A DNA stretch of 64,000 nucleotides from Pleodorina starrii. Taxonomy: Eukaryota > Chlorophyta > Chlorophyceae > Chlamydomonadales > Volvocaceae. The stretch covers positions 1,396,501-1,460,500 of the forward strand of contig BRXU01000017.1 in NCBI GenBank assembly GCA_030267565.1, in the 5' to 3' direction. Below are positions 48,101 to 63,880 of this stretch, in pieces. Each line of letters starts with the position of its first letter. Position 1 is the stretch's first letter. The notes below the pieces were generated by a model. It saw only the letters and a program-made list of their open reading frames with translations. It was not told the DNA's origin and made no database searches. The position numbers were made by a program, and so were the translations under genes.

Positions 48101-49303
48101 AGCCGCGCATCCCGCCAGTTCGCCATTTGCTACCGTCGCTGGAACCTTCGATTGGCCACCTCCGGCGGTTTCGGCGGCTGCGGCAGCGCTAAATCGCACC
48201 TCGGGGCATGGCTTCGGCGCGCCGCATCCCGTCTGCTTGTTAGACGGGTGAACGGGGTTGAGCCTCGAGACGGACCGGGAACGGCCCCCAACTGAAGCCC
48301 CTACACGCTGAGCGCTGTCCGCGAGGCCGCCGCTACCACCACCGCGGCTGGGCGCCGACGGCCCGTCGGCAGCAGCCGCGTTCGGTGACGAGTCACTGCC
48401 GCCGCGGCGCTTGTCAAAGTTCTTATGCGGCTGCGGCGATGCCTCGAGGTCCTTGACAGGGCATGGCTCCGGCAGCTGCAGCCTGATACGGGCGGATCCG
48501 GGCGTGTGACCGCACTGTTCCGGAGCTGGGCCTGGGCCCGGGTGTTGGGTCGGCGTCACCGCAGCCGTTGCCAGGGCCCCAGGCGCCGCGGCTACGGGGC
48601 TGCGCGTTACCAGCGCGCCGGCCGCTGTCACCTTGGCTCTGGCTTGCGCGCTATGAACTGCCTGGCAAAGGTCTAAGGGCGAGCTGCACCGCCACAGAGG
48701 CAGCTGAGACCCGCCGCCGGCCACGCAAGATGGCGACGCGGCGGCGGGCACAGGGTCGGCTGCGGCCTTGCTGGCGCGACGCGGCTCCCCCTTGATCCCC
48801 GCCGGCGGCTGTTCCAGCTGCCTGCCGGCAGCCGCCCTGGCGGAGGTCGGCACCTCTACCTGAACCATTACCGACCCAGTTGCCAGGCAAGCGTCCAGTT
48901 CAGCCATGCTTACGTCGCCGCCCTCAATAGCCATCGCCTCCGCTGCGGTTGGTGCCCGGCCGCTGCCTGCAACCTGGGAATGCGACCCGTCCGCCGCCTG
49001 GCCGCCTGGATTTGCTGTGGGGTGCTGCCGCGTCAGCGAGTCTGCGCTGCCGCCATTCGCAGGATCAAGCAGCATGCGCGCCAGCTGGGCCAGCTGGCTG
49101 CGCGGGACAGAGCCGTCGTTGCCCTGCCGCCGGATGTTTACAGCGGCAGCTGCCTCGCCGACAAGCTCGGCGGATTCGCCGGGTGGCTCCCCACGCGCCG
49201 CATGTGACTGCTGCCGCTGCTGCTGCGACGGTGGCTGCTGCTGCTGCCGCTGCTGCTGCTTATCAAGCAGATCTTTGAGACGAAGGCTGCTCGCCAAGAC
49301 ACC
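39143..49303 (-). CDS. Giant low-complexity, probably nuclear protein with SIM-like motifs (5' exon not found)
   Basis: Seven exons (43723-49303, 42475-43458, 41927-42162, 41490-41633, 41016-41053, 40587-40656, 39143-40273) join in phase to 2,727 residues. Exon 1 as listed opens at a CAG acceptor and lacks an ATG, so a short upstream coding exon is missing. Most is Ala/Gly/Pro/Gln-rich disordered sequence with basic nuclear-localisation-like patches (KKRRKRRRRSP; GKRRRSPG). Around residue 515 are tandem VDLT, IDLT, IDLT units. A DVPIGxLAA motif occurs twice. A compact, probably helical part near the C-terminus (TLEQEYREALINSRLAQAW, LSKRGVAERLAQLESAASKL, CYREAEGASKIMAKVEEEWEHLK) spans four small exons and may be the only folded region. 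The tail is His/Gln/Pro-rich. No known family is recognised. Phase agreement over seven junctions is strong support. Confidence 0.75.
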
Positions 49304-54550
<5,247 letters not shown>

Positions 54551-54961
54551 GCTGAGCTGGAGCTGCACGCACAGAAGCGGGACTAACAGGGGCTATAGTT
54601 GCCTATTCTTTCCGAGCTTGGCACGTTTTGCAGAAGCAACATGAGCAGGGGCTGGATGGGGTGCCAGTGCGAGGGTGCTGGGACCTGGGAGGAAGCCAGA
54701 GCTCCAGGCGCGCGCCTTGCCGGTTGGGTTGGTTCGCGGGGTGCGCCCAAGGCTTTAATGCTATTGCCACAGCCGGCGGTGTCGGTGACTGCGGGGTGCA
54801 GATCGCAACGGCGCGCTGTGACACGCGCGGGGGGAAGGGATTCATCAGATCCCTTGGGATTGCCGTACGATCCGCCATCTGCAGGCGCTGCCCACAATCC
54901 TTCATCGCCACCGTGATGGTAAGACAACAGTCTTGCGAAAGTTGCCACGACTGCCCTGCAG

Positions 54962-54966
54962 TGTAA
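54962..54966 (+). promoter_or_regulatory. Polyadenylation signal TGTAA of GSNOR
   Basis: It is the first TGTAA I found after the stop, giving a 3' UTR of about 430 bases. Confidence 0.6.
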
Positions 54967-55132
54967 CTACTCAGACGGCATGTACCGATATCCATCGACC
55001 CGCCGAGCGCATTCGCAGCCTGTCCGGCCGCGGGATGGGGGCCTGCGGCAGCCCGCATGAACTGGCAGCCTGCCCCCGTAATCGCCCGCACGACCACCCA
55101 AACATCCTCACGAATCATCAACATCGCAAAAC

Positions 55133-55137
55133 TTACA
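55133..55137 (-). promoter_or_regulatory. Putative polyadenylation signal TGTAA of RBX1 (minus)
   Basis: TTACA on the plus strand, about 170 bases from the GSNOR signal, would leave a short gap between two convergent transcripts. Confidence 0.4.
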
Positions 55138-55499
55138 TGGATGGTCCCCACATCCAAGCCCCACCGGAGCACAAGTGGGTCTGTGCACCCAGCAGATACG
55201 AGGCTCGAATACGTCCATACGCCAAGGCATACGCCGCCGAACTTCATCCATATTCCAAATGGCTAACGGTAGTTGCAAGCTCGGTTTCTACCAACGAAGC
55301 GCTTCCCATACCATGCCGTCGTGGCTAACCTAAAATATCTACGAGGCCCTAACAAAAATCAAGACAGTGCAAACGGATACCCGTCCCATGGTCTCGCGTC
55401 AGACACGCGGAACGTAATTGATGGTCCGGTAGATAGGGGGTCATGGCTACGTGCGGCATCCAACCCTACGCTGTACATCCCCTCTGCCGGCTCTCTCCC

Positions 55500-55574
55500 G
55501 GGTCAGCAGCAGACCCGTTGAATGCGGACCCCGCGGATGCAGTCTACCGTACAGCAGGGTCAGCAGCAGACCCG
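55500..55574. repeat. 18-base direct repeat
   Basis: gggtcagcagcagacccg occurs at 55500-55517 and 55557-55574. The word itself has gggtc/gacccg ends able to pair. Confidence 0.9.
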
Positions 55575-56204
55575 GGCGGATGTCAGTGCGGCGCCAAACA
55601 ACCACCGTGCACAAGTCTTCAGACACACAGCCAGCTGCTGCCGACCATGCATGCCTAACCGCCGGCGTCTTCAAGCACTCCTGCTGTATGGACACCTCAG
55701 AACACCAAAGCCCCGCACCCCCTGTAGTTAAACCTAGCATTGTCCCCTCCCATGTTGAGAGCCCACGGCCAACGCCAGCGCAAGGTCCCACCTTGTGGAC
55801 AGGCCTCGTGCAAGAACACCAGCGCGCCAGCGAGGTATGCCACCACGATGAGCCGCTCAAGCGGAGCAAAACTGCCTGAAGCGCTGGGCGGCCATTCCCC
55901 GTTGAATCCCGATCTAGCGGCCGGGTGGCAGCGGTGAAGAGCTGACGGCAATGAACGCCAACTGAACAGAGAATCGAATCCAGACGGTGTAGACCGGTGT
56001 AAATGTACAATGGCCTGGTTGCTCATGAGCACGGCTACGCTGCAACCCGTACGGCAGCAGAAAACCGTGGAAGGGATGACCCACATCCGGGCATCTGGCA
56101 GGCCCCGCGCCTCCGGGGAATGCCGTTCCATCGCGGCTAAGCGCTCCTGTTAGTCCTCCCCACCGCCGCAACCCTGTTGACGCGTCCCCAGTAGGCACGG
56201 TGCT

Positions 56205-56597
56205 TTACTCCAGGCCCACCATCCCTCCACCTGGGAGGATCTTCTCGATCTTAGCGAACTCCCACTCCTTGTTGCAGAGGGGGCACGCGCTGCGGGTTTT
56301 CAGCCATCGCTGGATGCAGTCCAGGTGGAAGACGTGACCACAGCAGCCCCACGCGATGCTCAGGCCGGGGTGATCCGGGTCCCCCGTTGGGTTCGCTTGG
56401 TACTCGATGCTTGGCTCGTAAAGGTTGTTTCGGCAAATTGCGCAGGTATCGGTGCAAATAGCCCAGCTCCACATTGCCACGGCGTTCCATTTCTTTATCT
56501 CAAACCGCTTGCCCGACTTGTTGCCGCGCTTGCTGGTCCCAGCCTGCTGCTCCTCCTGCTCCTGCTGCTCCTCCACTTCCATCTCATTGTCCGACAT
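56205..56597 (-). CDS. RBX1: RBX1/ROC1-like RING-H2 protein (cullin-RING ligase subunit)
   Basis: An intronless frame encodes 130 aa: an acidic Glu/Gln N-terminus, the cullin-binding strand FEIKKWNAVAMWSWAI, then the RING. RBX1 joins cullins and recruits ubiquitin- or NEDD8-charged E2. Ligands kept: C52, C55, C86, H88, H91, C94, C105. Human RBX1 has a third zinc bound by C53, C56, C68 and H82. Here the aligned residues are S63, Y66, S80 and D93, so all four are lost together. Human D97, an unusual Asp ligand, is C108 here, restoring a canonical two-zinc RING-H2. The C-terminus runs 15 residues past the family end (EWEFAKIEKILPGGGMVGLE). Absence of introns in an intron-rich genome is compatible with a retrocopy, but the frame is intact and has a long 3' region. 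Confidence 0.93.
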   Translation of the reverse strand: MSDNEMEVEEQQEQEEQQAGTSKRGNKSGKRFEIKKWNAVAMWSWAICTDTCAICRNNLYEPSIEYQANPTGDPDHPGLSIAWGCCGHVFHLDCIQRWLKTRSACPLCNKEWEFAKIEKILPGGGMVGLE

Positions 56598-56812
56598 TGT
56601 TCACAAACAGGCGCTTCCCGCGCGAGTGCCGCAGCAGCCTGCAGCCAGAGAGCGGAATGGCAGTGCTTCAGGTTGTCTTCGTATGCTATGCCAAGGTTAC
56701 GCTACTGCAGCAACGTGACAGGGCCAATCTTGTCTCGCAAGTCGATCCTTGAGGCGCGTACCTAAAAGTTCAGGCCCGGTCAAATGCGAAGGTACCGATC
56801 ACCTACACAAAT

Positions 56813-56830
56813 AAACTGCAGCTGCAGTTT
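56813..56830. repeat. Perfect palindrome upstream of RBX1
   Basis: aaactgcagctgcagttt is its own reverse complement and lies 216 bases upstream of the RBX1 ATG; a regulatory role is only possible. Confidence 0.9.
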
Positions 56831-58455
56831 AAACGTGAAAAGGGCTTTGGCGGACCTTTAGGTACAACTTCGGTCGTACGACGAGGCATGGAAGTGGGTA
56901 GGCATGTTATCATGCATGGCATTGTTGGAAGGCAGCAGACAGTCGAGACAGATCATGTAAGCACGCCCTGCATAAAGCGTCCATGAGTGCATGGGAATTC
57001 TGGACGGCAAACATCCTTTACACCGTTCTGCGGCTGCTCGCAAGCCGCATCCGGCAATTCAGAGTCACCATGGTGCCCAAAACATTTATCACATAGCTAC
57101 AATACGGTTTGTGCAGTTGTCTTACGCACTGGAACACACGTTGTCGTCCGTGGGACACCGCAACATGCACAGCGAGCCAACCATGCATTCTGACCGGAAT
57201 CAGAATGTGCAGATGTGCTCTATATGCGAAATGAAGGCCAGCTTGCGCAACCGCTCGCAGGCTCTCGCGACCGCTCTGTGGGAACCGCAATAGGCGCAGC
57301 CGGCGCGGGCCACCAGGGGGACACCGATGCGCGCACCGATGTACAGGGAAGGCGTCCACGAGGAGGCCTGTGCAGTTTAGCCTGCATAATGGCATTCCTC
57401 AAACTTCGCACAGAAGAAAGTGGAGGTGTAACCACCAGGGGGCCCCGAAGGGGTTCCGAAGTTCGACCTCGCTCACTTACGGACGTATGGCCTTTACCAT
57501 GCAACTTCGGCCGACCATAAAGCGCGTCGGACGGCTCATGCCCAGTTCGTAAAGCAGGAGGGGGCTAGGGCTATCTGGCTTGCTGCTGGGGCCGCTTATA
57601 ACTCCCATATGGGCCTCGGCCAACGGCCTGTGAATGTAGGGGGTGCCCAGCGAGGGATGTGGGTGGGGCGTCCCCTCAATAACATCTTTGTATTGGTCGT
57701 TCACTCTCGGATTCAAGTGAGTGGACATATATAAAAAAAACCGCCCAGGCTCCAGAGGGCCAACAGCAATGTTTCTGGGATGTGGGGGTCCTCACTGCGG
57801 TATCTGTCAGCCAGGGAACACGGGCGGCGCTATTCCCACACGTAGGTCCCGGCCGCTTTCGTTTGGGCGTCTGGGGTGGAACGTGGAAGGCTCTTCACTG
57901 CTCGTCCAAACTCAGCTTGCGCGCTGCTCAGGTCTGTCGGCGCGCCTAGTTATGGATGGCTAGGACCAGTCGCCAGTTAAACGGCCTCACGACGGTAAAC
58001 GCCCTCGTGGGCTCGGGATTCTGCGCTATTACCCCAGGTTCGCTAGATCGTGTCTGGGTGGCTCGTGCTTCTGTCGCCTGATCGTTTCCGCTCCAGTCCA
58101 CGACCCTATGGTGCGCTGGTCCTCTAGGGCCTGTGACAGACCGAGGAGCATCTGGCGCGCACACAAAAATGACAAGAGTGCACACTAAAGATGCGCAACC
58201 GTACGGCTGTCCCTCCACACTTTGAGGGCGAGCCTCAAAGGGCCTCAATGCCCAATGCCTGTAGCTGGGAGGTTTTCCCAGTTTTCCAGATGCAGTGGGC
58301 CGTTCATCCCCGCTTTTGTGGTCCACTTGTTCACATGAAGCTGAGCCTAACCCGAATTGGGGTCGGGGGAACCTCTTCGGATTGAGGCAGGTGGGCAGGG
58401 GTATACTGGCACACTTTCGCGGCGGCGAACTCGCATTCACACCAAACATCATATT

Positions 58456-58460
58456 TTACA
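58456..58460 (-). promoter_or_regulatory. Putative polyadenylation signal TGTAA (minus)
   Basis: TTACA on the plus strand lies about 225 bases beyond the stop of the small minus-strand gene. Confidence 0.45.
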
Positions 58461-58685
58461 GGTCAATTTCGGCAGGCATATAGGCTTATATGTATAGTAC
58501 GACGTCCAAAGCCGGCGGGTACATATACGTGCGCCACGGAGCCATCATTGGGCAAAAGCTCGTCAGGGGTCAAAATTGCAAAGTCCGAAATTTCCGGCCT
58601 AATGTGGCACAGGCCAGAAATGCCATATACTTGCCGCTCCTGGCGAGTTACGCGACCACAATCTTTTATCCTACCCTTAGGGACG

Positions 58686-59559
58686 CTAAATAACGTCTTC
58701 GGTGTCGCGTGCACACTCTCTATGTTCTTCTAGCACTGCGGCCCAGTCGCCATGATGGCCATGCCCATCACCCGGCGCGAAGGGCCCCCAGCGGGTTTCG
58801 GCAACTGTCGCTTTTTCATGCCTTGGAGCGAAGGATCCTTCGCTTGCAGGTTTATTTAATACATCAATATACATAAGCTGTACAGCTGTGAGCGATGGAA
58901 AGGGTGGTTTCACGGGATTTCTCGCTGGTGTCGTATTTTGGCGACTAATGTGCCGCGTCTCCCAGAATTCAGCTCTTAGCGTGGATCGTCGGGGAAACCT
59001 AATCAATAATGTTATAAAGATGTCCCCTGCATGGCTAACTCGAGCGGATACGCTTTTGCATGCACCAAAATGTGCCGAAGTCGGCCCCACCCAAGTCGTT
59101 GGCCCCGGAACCACCAAATCGCATTTTCACGTGGACCACCGTCGTCAGCAAGTCATTTACATCATAAACATGCAGGGTTTAAGGCGGCATTGCCTGGTTT
59201 GAAGTATTCGTGAAATAAATCGCACTGTGCCACATTACCCCCTGTGCCAGTATACCCCTGCCCACCTGTACTGGCAATACACGACTAGCGAGGTCGGCAA
59301 GAATTTGACAATCCATTAGCGTGCACGCCAGACGTAGATTGGACAGGATTTATATGTAAACGGTGATGACTTTGCCTGCCGCGGCCTCTGCCCGCCGTAC
59401 CCGCGGCTCCTGCGCCAGCAAAATGTTGCCCGCGACAACGCGACTTGCCCCATGTTTTTTCCATGCTGAGCGGTATCCTTTACCTTCTCTGTCAAAGCTG
59501 GCTGCCAAAAAGGGGATTGCGAAAATTGTGAACGCGACACCTGCCAATACGGTACTCAT
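58686..59559 (-). CDS. Small protein with N-terminal hydrophobic segment, unknown
   Basis: Exons 59401-59559 and 58686-58877 join in phase 0 to 116 aa. The N-terminus MSTVLAGVAFTIFAIPFLAASF is a membrane anchor or uncleaved signal, followed by basic sequence (REGKGYRSAWKKHGASR) and a soluble C-terminus (RHEKATVAETRWGPFAPGDGHGHHGDWAAVLEEHRE). Codon use is AT-richer than in most genes here. The acceptor (tgtacag) is acceptable but not strong. No family is recognised; a small organelle membrane protein is possible. It is divergent from the SRCR gene. Confidence 0.45.
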
Positions 59560-60080
59560 TCCCTAGTGCGATTTCGGGAGCCGCGCCATGATGTGGGAAG
59601 GGAGGACTGGTGGGTAGATGTCTTTGGACATGTTGCACGTGTCCAAAGCCCATTGGAAAGTGTACCGCGTCATGTTAACCGCTCAGCTTACGAATCAGGC
59701 TTCGTCTTCCATCTCATGAACCGAGCTTTCATCGCGACACAAAAACTTACGATGACCATGATGCACAACCCAGGAACAGTAGCACCTTTGCATCCCCTGC
59801 AAGGCGTATCGGTACGATGTCATGTCAGACACGAACTTGCCCGCGAATGGAAGTTGGTTTTTACGAACGCCTTACCTTTTGGACATCGTCAAGTACGAAG
59901 ATGTACCTCCTACCCCTGAAAGAACTGCTTGATGACACTCCAGGGCGGGCGGCATCGCACAAGCTGCGCACATGCGGCATCAGCAACACCCAAAACGAGG
60001 GACAATTGAAGATAAGCTGTATTACGCTTTCGCAGGCTTGTTTCTCACCACCTGAATCCTAATTTCGTCTTATTGCACCA
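59560..60080. promoter_or_regulatory. Divergent promoter region between the small membrane protein and SRCR genes
   Basis: It is an AT-rich spacer between two divergent start codons. Short plus frames here show no domain. Confidence 0.4.
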
Positions 60081-63000
60081 ATGAAAAGGCCTGTATTCGT
60101 AGCAACGGCATGTTTATTGCTCCTGGCAGCATCGGGTAAATACGGCGCGCGCAAAACGAAACAAGTTGTGCTTTGTCGACCGCCTGTTTCACCCGTGTTT
60201 GGGTTGCACGCTACGTTCGAAACAACGTTGGAAGCGCGCCCACCTTCCGAACGGCTGCCGGACAGAGGGCCGAACGCACAGCGAATCCGCCCTGACCAAG
60301 GCTCTTTTAAAGCTTGTTCAAACTTAGATCAGGCCGCATGATTCGCAGGGCCGTCATCGCACCGCTCGTTGCCAACTCTTGCCAGCCCCAGCCCCCGCTT
60401 AAGTTGGTTCTGTCCAGACGCGAAGCGGCTGAAGTCATTATTTCGCCTCCGAGGGCGTCGCTTGCGATACACCCTTTGCCCTTTCCCATCGCACGCACAA
60501 CACTGCCCGGTGCCTACGCCGCCACGCGCGCCCTACCTCCCTCCTTACCCCCCCCCCAACCCAACCCGCGCCCCCGTCTCACGCCACAACCCGGCCCCCG
60601 CAAACGCCCCGCAGGTGCCCCGACGCAGGACCAGCCGATCATCCGTAAGTGTCGTACACCACAACGTTTGCCGTACCGGTGCATTGCACGCGCGCTCGTC
60701 TTTTCTTCCCCCCTACCGACGCTCTAGCCCCCGCGGTGTACCACCACCGCAACCCGGACTATGGTCCACCGCATCCGCTGCCCACGCAGCGCCGGTTGCA
60801 CCCACCACCGCCATCGCCATCGCCACCGCCGCCGCCACCGCCACCGTTTCCTGCCTGGGCCCGACCTCGCGGGTTTCTCTGCCCCCCATGCGCCCCCCAC
60901 GTCTCCGTTCCCCTGCCTGACTACATGGCTGCGATTCGTGCTTCGTATCCCACCATGTCTCCCGTGTCCCTCCGCTGCCCTCCCCCGTGTCGCCGCGTGC
61001 TCCCTGGGGAACACCCGCCAGGCAGCAAGAACGGTATTCGACTGGTCGGCGGTTCCGGAGCCATGGGTCGGTTGGAGGTCTCCACGCGGGACCCCAACTT
61101 CCCGGGTCAGCGGAAGAACGGCAGTGTGACCTGGCTGCCCGTGTGCGAGTCGGGGTGCAGTGACACGATGGCACAGGTGGGTGGGTGGGGCGGTGGGGCG
61201 GTGGGGCGGTGGGGCGGTGGGGCGGTGGGGCGGTGGGGCGGTGGGGCGGTGGGGCGGTGGGGCGGTGGGGCGGTGGGGCGGTGGGGCGGTGGGGCGGTGG
61301 GGCGGTGGGGCGGTGGGGCGGTGGGGCGGTGGGGCGGTGGGGCGGTGGGGCGGTCCCCCGGGGTCCCTGCCAGCGGGCCTGCCTGCCCGACGCGTCCCCA
61401 AGCTGGCCTCCGCCCGCCCGCCACGCGTCCTTGCCCACGGGCACCATTCGCCAGTGCACCGCTACACCTCATGCAGCCCTGAATCTTGCTTCAACGGGTC
61501 CTCCCAACAGGTTCGTCCTCATTCTGGTTATCGTATCTTTATCGTTATCATTTCGTTACCGTTATCGTTATAGCTGTAGTTGCAGTATAGTTGCAGTTAC
61601 AGTTATAGTTTGTCGTTGTCGTTGTCGCTATCGATATCGTTACGGATGCATCTTGCGATGCACCGTAACCAAACACCGCACCCCGCCTCATCTGCCCCTG
61701 ACCGCCCTGGAGCCCAGCGCAGACCATGTGCCAACTGCTGGGGTACTCGTACGGCAGAAAGTACTACAGCCCCCGGGTGAACTACCGCTCCGCGACCAGG
61801 TGCGTCGTACCTGCCAAAGGTGCCGTACGGGGGCACGTCCTTTCGCTGGGGGAGGAACTGTCCCGGCTAGCTGCCTGGGCATCCGGTCGCACGACCATAA
61901 GCTTTAGCAGCCGCGGTGGGGCGAGAGCCCACGTCTTGAGCCCTTCGTTGTTCCTCCCCAGTGCCCAGTCCCCTCCTCTCTTCGGTGCCGCGGACCCTGA
62001 CTGCCGTGATTGCCCCTCTGCTGGTCCACCGTACCCTCGGCAAGGAGTTTGTTCCCTCGGCTGCTTGTTCGCGGGCTGAATCGTCCTTTGCCGTTGCTTT
62101 CGCCGCCTCCCGCTGCACCCACGTCACCCGCAGCGGCTACACCGCCGGGTTCTTTAGCTGCTCCCAAAGAAGCCCCCCGGCTGGTCGCCGCCTCGTGGCG
62201 GGGCTCCCAGAGGGGAACGCCTTGGAGGACGACGTTGCGGCGGCGGCGGTGGCGGCAGCGGGGACTGGCGACTTAGTCGATTTAGAAGCCGGCGGCGACG
62301 CAGCAGCTGCAGTCGGCGGCGGCAGCAGCAATCGGCAGGGCAGGGCGCGGACGGCGATGTCGGTTGTACGTTACAACGTCAGTGTGCCAGCGAATGCGCC
62401 GTACAACTGTGCCTTTTACTTTGGCAGCTGCGAGCCCCGGGGGCCCCTCGCCGCGATCGAGTGTTCCCGTGAGTACGGCAGGGGAGTACGGCAGTGCGTG
62501 TTTGGCACTGGCAGCTGCGAGCGGGGCGTGGCCGCTGCACGCTGCTGGGGCTGCTGCCGCGACTGCTGTTGCTGCCATTGTTGTTGTTGCTGCTGCTGCC
62601 GCTGTTGGGATCGCCAACGCACGCGGTATTGCGTGCAACGATGAAAGATAAACAATATCACAAGGCTGCCGGCGTGGGCGGCACCGCCCAGCCGAGTGAC
62701 GGCCTGCCCGCCCTCTCTGGCCCCGTTGCTCTCCGAGACTCCGACCCCGCTGCCGACCCGACCTGATCCGACCCCACCCGACTCCACCCGACTCAACCCG
62801 ACCCGATCACCACGCCGCAGACGTTGCCCTCCCGCCCTCATCGCCGCCGCCGCCCCTACCTCCCAGCCCTCCAAACGGTGCGTCCTCCGAGCGGTGCCTT
62901 TGATGGCCTGCCCACCTGGAGATGAGGGTTAAGGACGTCTGAAGGGTTCTAGGGTGTGCACATGTGCGTGCAGTCGAACCCAACCAGCCTCAGCAGTACA

Positions 63001-63880
63001 GCTCAGCACAGCTCAGCACAGCAGTGCGGTAGCAATACCGGCGCGTCGCAACCGTTCTTGTCGTTCGTTGATGTTGGAGAAAAACAGCGTGGCCTGCTTC
63101 TGTCACGGTACTGCCCGCACAGCACGGGGATCGGACTGTGCGGAGTTCTGTCGCGAAGGACTGACCCACGGGTCGGCGCTGACTCTCTTGCTGCTGCAGT
63201 CCCTGCGGCCTACACGGACTCCATTCGTCTGGTGGGCGGCGCGCCCAACAGGGGGACTGTGGAGCCCAATCTGTGCCCGCCCCCGGCCCCACCTGAGTTA
63301 TGCTCCAAGTACGGCAGGGTTGAATTACTGGTGAGTACGACAGGATTGTACGGATGCTATACAGCAGTACAGGTGGATGCACAGCGGAACTGCGTCGCTG
63401 GAAGTGCGCTGGAAACGCTTGCGATGTACGTTTTCTCTCCCTTAGTCAGTCACCTGTGTACGACGTTTCGTGCCGTGGGCACGTCATGTCGTGCCATGCC
63501 TTTCCGGACAAGACCCTGAACTGCGGTATGATGGCACATTATCGGGTTGGACTGCCGTACGGACGAGCGCAGCGTTTCAGGCGCCGTGACTGTGTGGCCT
63601 CCGGCAACCCTTCCGGGGCGGGGCGCTCCGAGGCGCCGTAACCATGCCGCTATGTCCTCCCCAGTCCCCACCTTGGCTGCGCTCTCGCCTTTGTTGTTCC
63701 CCACCTGGGAGCTCATTTGGGGGGTCTCTGTCGCTGTTGGGGTCAATTCTCTGACGGTGACGGCGGTGGTGGCGAGTGCAGGTGACCGTCCCGGGGAGCA
63801 GCGGCGTGCGGCTGTGGGCGCCCGTCTGCGCACCCAACGACACAATGCGGGCGCAGATCGCGAGGATAGCATGCCAGCAG
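60081..63880 (+). CDS. Secreted SRCR-domain protein, partial (runs off the right edge)
   Basis: Seven exons (60081-60135, 60615-60644, 61022-61176, 61723-61799, 62134-62468, 63200-63330, 63782-63880) join in phase to 294 codons with no stop; the last donor (CAG/GTACGG) points beyond the window. MKRPVFVATACLLLLAASG is a signal peptide. Two scavenger-receptor cysteine-rich domains follow: NGIRLVGGSGAMGRLEV...WLPVCESGCSDTMAQTMCQLLGYSYG and SIRLVGGAPNRGTVEP...GRVELLVTVPGSSGVRLWAPVC...ARIACQQ. The Cys pattern is like algal SRCRs rather than animal group A/B. An Ala/Gly-rich stretch (about residues 125-170) separates them. Such proteins are common in volvocine algae; their ligands are mostly unknown. 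The Pro-rich sequence at 60.75-60.87 kb falls in intron 2, not in the protein. Confidence 0.85.
61185..61354 (+). repeat. 8-bp G-rich minisatellite (CGGTGGGG)n
   Basis: About 21 near-perfect copies of cggtgggg lie just after the donor of SRCR intron 3. The plus (RNA-like) strand has a G4 run every 8 bases, so it can form G-quadruplexes. Confidence 0.97.
61520..61647. repeat. Degenerate hexanucleotide repeat (GTTATC/GTTGTC)n
   Basis: Imperfect gttatc, gttacc, gttgcag and gttgtc units run for about 125 bases in SRCR intron 3. Confidence 0.85.
62755..62807. repeat. Degenerate decamer repeat (ACCCGACTCC)n
   Basis: Five to six imperfect copies of acccgactcc/acccgatcc stand in SRCR intron 5. Confidence 0.8.

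Larger units (their letters stand above)
54551..56204. other. Convergent 3' regions of GSNOR and RBX1
   Basis: GSNOR can end at TGTAA 54962-54966. RBX1, from the other side, can end at the minus-strand TGTAA (TTACA 55133-55137), a 3' UTR of about 1.07 kb. An 18-base word is repeated at 55500 and 55557. No supported coding frame is seen. Confidence 0.5.
56598..58685. other. RBX1 upstream region and undetermined spacer
   Basis: Just upstream of RBX1 is a perfect 18-base palindrome (56813-56830). The rest shows no supported gene. A minus-strand TGTAA at 58460-58456 probably belongs to the small gene to the right. Confidence 0.4.

Noticed and set aside
43770..48295. Long plus-strand frames opposite the giant gene and similar frames elsewhere
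   Set aside because: They are composition shadows of Ala/Gly-rich coding sequence on the other strand; none carries a family signature.
60740..61020. Pro-rich (PPSPPPPPPP) translation resembling a pherophorin or hydroxyproline-rich linker
   Set aside because: The flanking splice sites join exon 2 (ends 60644) to exon 3 (starts 61022) in phase, so this sequence is the pyrimidine-rich part of an intron.
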